Assembly (NCBI RefSeq): GCF_000003815.2 | Contig: NC_049985.1 | Coordinates: 2,271,643 to 2,335,642, forward strand | Length of the DNA: 64,000 bases | From: Branchiostoma floridae | Taxonomy: Eukaryota; Chordata; Leptocardii; Amphioxiformes; Branchiostomatidae | Direction: 5' to 3' | Part shown: in pieces, positions 61,339 to 64,000 of the stretch | Layout: each line of letters opens with the position of its first letter | Numbering within the stretch: the stretch's first letter is position 1 | The notes under the pieces: generated by a model | Seen by the model: the letters and a program-made list of their open reading frames with translations, nothing else | What the model was told of the DNA's origin: nothing | Database searches by the model: none | Made by a program: the position numbers and the translations under genes

Positions 61339-62637
61339 ATGGAAGAAGAAAGTGACGGTCCATCAGAAGATGACGACATCAACCGTGTTCTATCCCTCGG
61401 CGCAACATCCCAGACTCTCCAGGTAACATACCTCATCATCAGCCTGGTACTGTCGGTAGGATGCGGCCTGCTACTCATTTTCGTGGTCTGGAAGAAACGG
61501 TACCTGCACAAGCCGAGCCATTACCTTCGTTGCAATTTAGCCGTGGACGACATCATCTTCACAAGTTGCCTGATTCCGATCCGTATCCACGCCCTTTTGC
61601 AGCAAGATGTTGGCGGGGAACATCTGTGGTGCACGGCTAGATTACTGGTAGCGCCTCCATGTCTGACATCTATGGCTGGTACATACCTCATGATGGCGGT
61701 AGATCTGTACCACTTCGTGTGCAACCCACTACACTACCACGACAAGGTCACCACGAAACGGGTGGTCGCTGGCATCTTGGCGATCAGAGCATACTCCTTG
61801 TTCATCGGAATAGTGTCTGTGGCTTTTGGACTGCCCAAATACAACGTGTCATGTGAGTTGGAATTATCTGTCTCCTTCACTGACATTTTCAGAACCATCA
61901 ACTTCTTTGTCATGATACTCGCCACTCTCTTCATCCAAGTGCTCTACTACCTCGTCTTCAAGGAAGCCAGGAGACAACAGGAGAGGGATGAGAACCACAA
62001 CCTGTGGGTCTTCCAGACCAAGGCATTCAAACTGATGCTGCCGCATCTTATTGTTTGGACTGTATCCGCAGTCACTGTCTGTTTCATGGCAGCCATGGCA
62101 CAAGCTTTCATCAGTAAAGATCACATGTCGCAAAATGCCCTGATCATCGCACATCAAGTGTCCATCCTGCTGTATCTGACCGTATCGTCCATAGCCAACC
62201 CCATCCTCTACAGCTTCCGGTTGCCCGAGTTTCGTCGAGCCTTTAAGCAGCTGTGTGGTTTGCCAACCAACACGCCACCTGCGGTACCGGCACGGCGGCA
62301 TCGAGACATGGAGATGCCCGCCATCACGGGTCCTGGGCAAGATGCTCCGGCCTCAGAACTGATGCCAGCTCAAACCCCTGTAGAGAGCCTGATGCCACCA
62401 CCAAAGGACGCATCTTTCGACCAAGCTCAGAAGCAGACAACAACGGCAGACATGAGCCCAGGACTAGCGCCTCGTACAGGAAGCCATGGACATAAGACCT
62501 GTTCAGGGCGACCATTCCAGCTGACAGTCCGGGCAGAGGTGCATGCTGAACCAACACCACGTTCCAGTGAGGCCAACTCGGAAGCCCTTCCCGGACAAGT
62601 GGACTTGGATGAAGAATCATCAGATGTCCCCTATTGA
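61339..62637 (+). CDS. Class A (rhodopsin-like) GPCR, olfactory-receptor-like, divergent
   Basis: Single exon, 432 residues from the ATG at 61339 (AAGATGG). Seven hydrophobic segments: about 28-50, 62-84, 98-124, 141-163, 183-207, 231-255, 269-291. Class A marks present: NLAVD in TM2 (D70), C98 and C172 for the extracellular disulphide, NPILY (287-291) in TM7, and CNPLHY after TM3 as in odorant receptors. Missing marks: DRY is DLY (122-124), and no typical tryptophan in TM4 or CWxP in TM6. One glycosylation site N169. The C-terminal tail of about 130 residues is Pro/Ser/Thr-rich. Likely chemosensory by its single exon and OR-like motif, ligand unknown. Opposite strand to PFAS, probably inside its next intron. 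Confidence 0.82.
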   Translation: MEEESDGPSEDDDINRVLSLGATSQTLQVTYLIISLVLSVGCGLLLIFVVWKKRYLHKPSHYLRCNLAVDDIIFTSCLIPIRIHALLQQDVGGEHLWCTARLLVAPPCLTSMAGTYLMMAVDLYHFVCNPLHYHDKVTTKRVVAGILAIRAYSLFIGIVSVAFGLPKYNVSCELELSVSFTDIFRTINFFVMILATLFIQVLYYLVFKEARRQQERDENHNLWVFQTKAFKLMLPHLIVWTVSAVTVCFMAAMAQAFISKDHMSQNALIIAHQVSILLYLTVSSIANPILYSFRLPEFRRAFKQLCGLPTNTPPAVPARRHRDMEMPAITGPGQDAPASELMPAQTPVESLMPPPKDASFDQAQKQTTTADMSPGLAPRTGSHGHKTCSGRPFQLTVRAEVHAEPTPRSSEANSEALPGQVDLDEESSDVPY

Positions 62638-62672
62638 GGGCCAAGTGTCGCAAAATTAAACATATACATAGA

Positions 62673-62880
62673 ACGATTTTTCTCTCACACAGAAGAGTTG
62701 AAAAAGGTCTCACACACAGACAGATTTTTCTCTCTCACACATCAGTGGAAAAAATTCGCACACATTGACAGATTTTTCTCTCTCACACAACAGTTGAAAA
62801 AGGTCGCACACATTGACAGATTTTTCTCTCTCACACAAGAGTTGAAAAAGGTCCCACACATAGACAGATTTTTAAAAGGT
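62673..62880 (+). repeat. 48-bp minisatellite downstream of the GPCR
   Basis: Units start at 62697, 62745, 62793 and 62841, exactly 48 bp apart, with GTTGAAAAAGGTCNCACACA, then GACAGATTTTTCTCTCTCAC. A partial unit precedes. The period is a multiple of three, so one frame reads a 16-residue repeat (LKKVAHIDRFFSLTQ), but there is no start context linking it to a gene. Confidence 0.88.
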
Positions 62881-64000
62881 GACTTTTTACCCTGTGTCGT
62901 CCTATACAATTCTTCACAAATGTTATAAATGCAAGCATGTACACACGGTTTCTCAGTTCAACATGTACTCTGCTCTTCAATATAGAGGCTATAACATTCC
63001 TGACACAACAACGATTTTGGTGTTTCCGCCTCTTATTCTTACTCAGCGCTTATGTTTATGCTCACGGAACTGTATATGCAGACAAAACAATATAACGTTA
63101 TGCCATCGTTGTATCAATGCATTAGTTTATGATGATAAGAGACTTGCTAATTCAAATACGTCACTTCAAAGCATCATATTATTTAAGTGAATACAGTGGC
63201 CGCTATTCAAATCCATTTCTATTTCAGCATTCAAGATACAATGGCCAGCATGACTTTGACTTTTGATCTGTTATATAGCTTATATGATTTGCTTTTTCCC
63301 AAATTGAGACACTGTCTCACTGTCCCAATGTCTCTGGAGTCATAGAATGTACGCACATATGTCATATAAGTTGTCCTTCAAAGACTCAAACTTGCACGCT
63401 CGATATCTTTCTTAGATACTCTTTCAGATCGTTCTTGCAGTCACACATAATATCTGTCAAAACAAATATCACCCCAAAACTGAGGCTGAATTTTTTCACA
63501 TACACATCCAAGTCACTCACCCATGATAAGAGAGCTTAAAATGAAAAAAAAAACTGATTAAAAGATCCTTGTTCGGATGTATAAGTACGACGACTTTAAA
63601 GTTTTGGGGGTTGATTGCATTCTTCACATTGTACAGACACCAGAATATGGTGCGTAAACAAATGTGCATTTTTTTGTCTCAAATATACGCACATATCAAC
63701 TCTCAAACACAAACTCAAAATATTCTTTCCCAAAGACATCATATTCTTTGATACAGCAGACATCTATTATTCTGACACACAACACTAGAATTCACTCTCA
63801 CACACAGAACACAAAATTCTTTCACTTCGAAACGCTTTCCCTGCCAACCCGGCTGGAGGAGTGAGCGATTTTTTCTTCGATATGAGAGCGTAGTAGTAGA
63901 AAAATAAATTCCTTCGGAGTAGTAGAAGAATATCTTTCTTGAGCTTTTTTAACTTCCAAAGGGCAATGAACAGTGTCATTTAGCGGCTTCATCTTCGTGG
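62881..64000. other. Right end of window, nothing recognised
   Basis: AT-rich sequence with CACA/TCTCAAACACA-like runs (63680-63830). No PFAS exon or other gene seen on either strand. Confidence 0.5.

Overview
The window looks like nuclear DNA of an amphioxus-like invertebrate chordate (Branchiostoma is my inference; nothing in the sequence names the species). Genes are split by GT-AG introns, the FANCB, CFAP97 and PFAS proteins are of vertebrate type, TRIM genes are expanded and intronless, a single-exon olfactory-like GPCR is present, and introns are full of SINE, LINE and foldback debris. One 100-N assembly gap lies at 41026-41125.

Layout. 0.7-0.9 kb: first exons of an unidentified leftward gene sharing a bidirectional promoter with a complete fancb gene (1047-6572, +). 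8.9-45.6 kb: one large minus-strand gene, reconstructed here from nine phase-compatible exons, for a secreted ~521-residue protein (signal peptide, angiopoietin-like Cys motif, coiled coils, then a contactin-associated-protein/neurexin-IV-like fibrinogen-type domain). Two other loci sit in its introns: a cluster of four intronless TRIM-NHL genes (15.0-31.6 kb, same strand) and a cfap97 gene (40.06-41.25 kb, opposite strand, broken by the gap). 49.3-59.7 kb: the C-terminal 708 residues of PFAS (FGAM synthase, purine synthesis) on the minus strand, running off the right edge. 61.3-62.6 kb: an intact single-exon class A GPCR on the plus strand, probably nested in a PFAS intron.

The most unusual signal is structural. 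In the two large minus-strand genes, at least nine exons have extra truncated copies of one edge (most often acceptor AG plus the first 25-90 bp of the exon) repeated in the neighbouring intron, from one extra copy up to arrays of six to nine. At 13.14-13.74 kb the repeat unit is itself acceptor, mini-exon and donor-like sequence, an array of potential micro-exon cassettes. Other notable elements are a roughly 12-unit array of near-perfect 20-bp-arm palindromes (17.4-18.36 kb) next to a tRNA-like sequence, a 5'-truncated LINE with a 9-bp target duplication, a TA-flanked MITE, both with an empty site preserved in a paralogous TRIM flank, and a TTAGGG tract in a fancb intron.

The genes do not form one pathway. 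FANCB acts in DNA crosslink repair, PFAS in purine synthesis, CFAP97 in cilia, the TRIM cluster probably in ubiquitination and innate immunity, and the GPCR probably in chemosensation. They are linked by nesting and by a shared history of tandem duplication.
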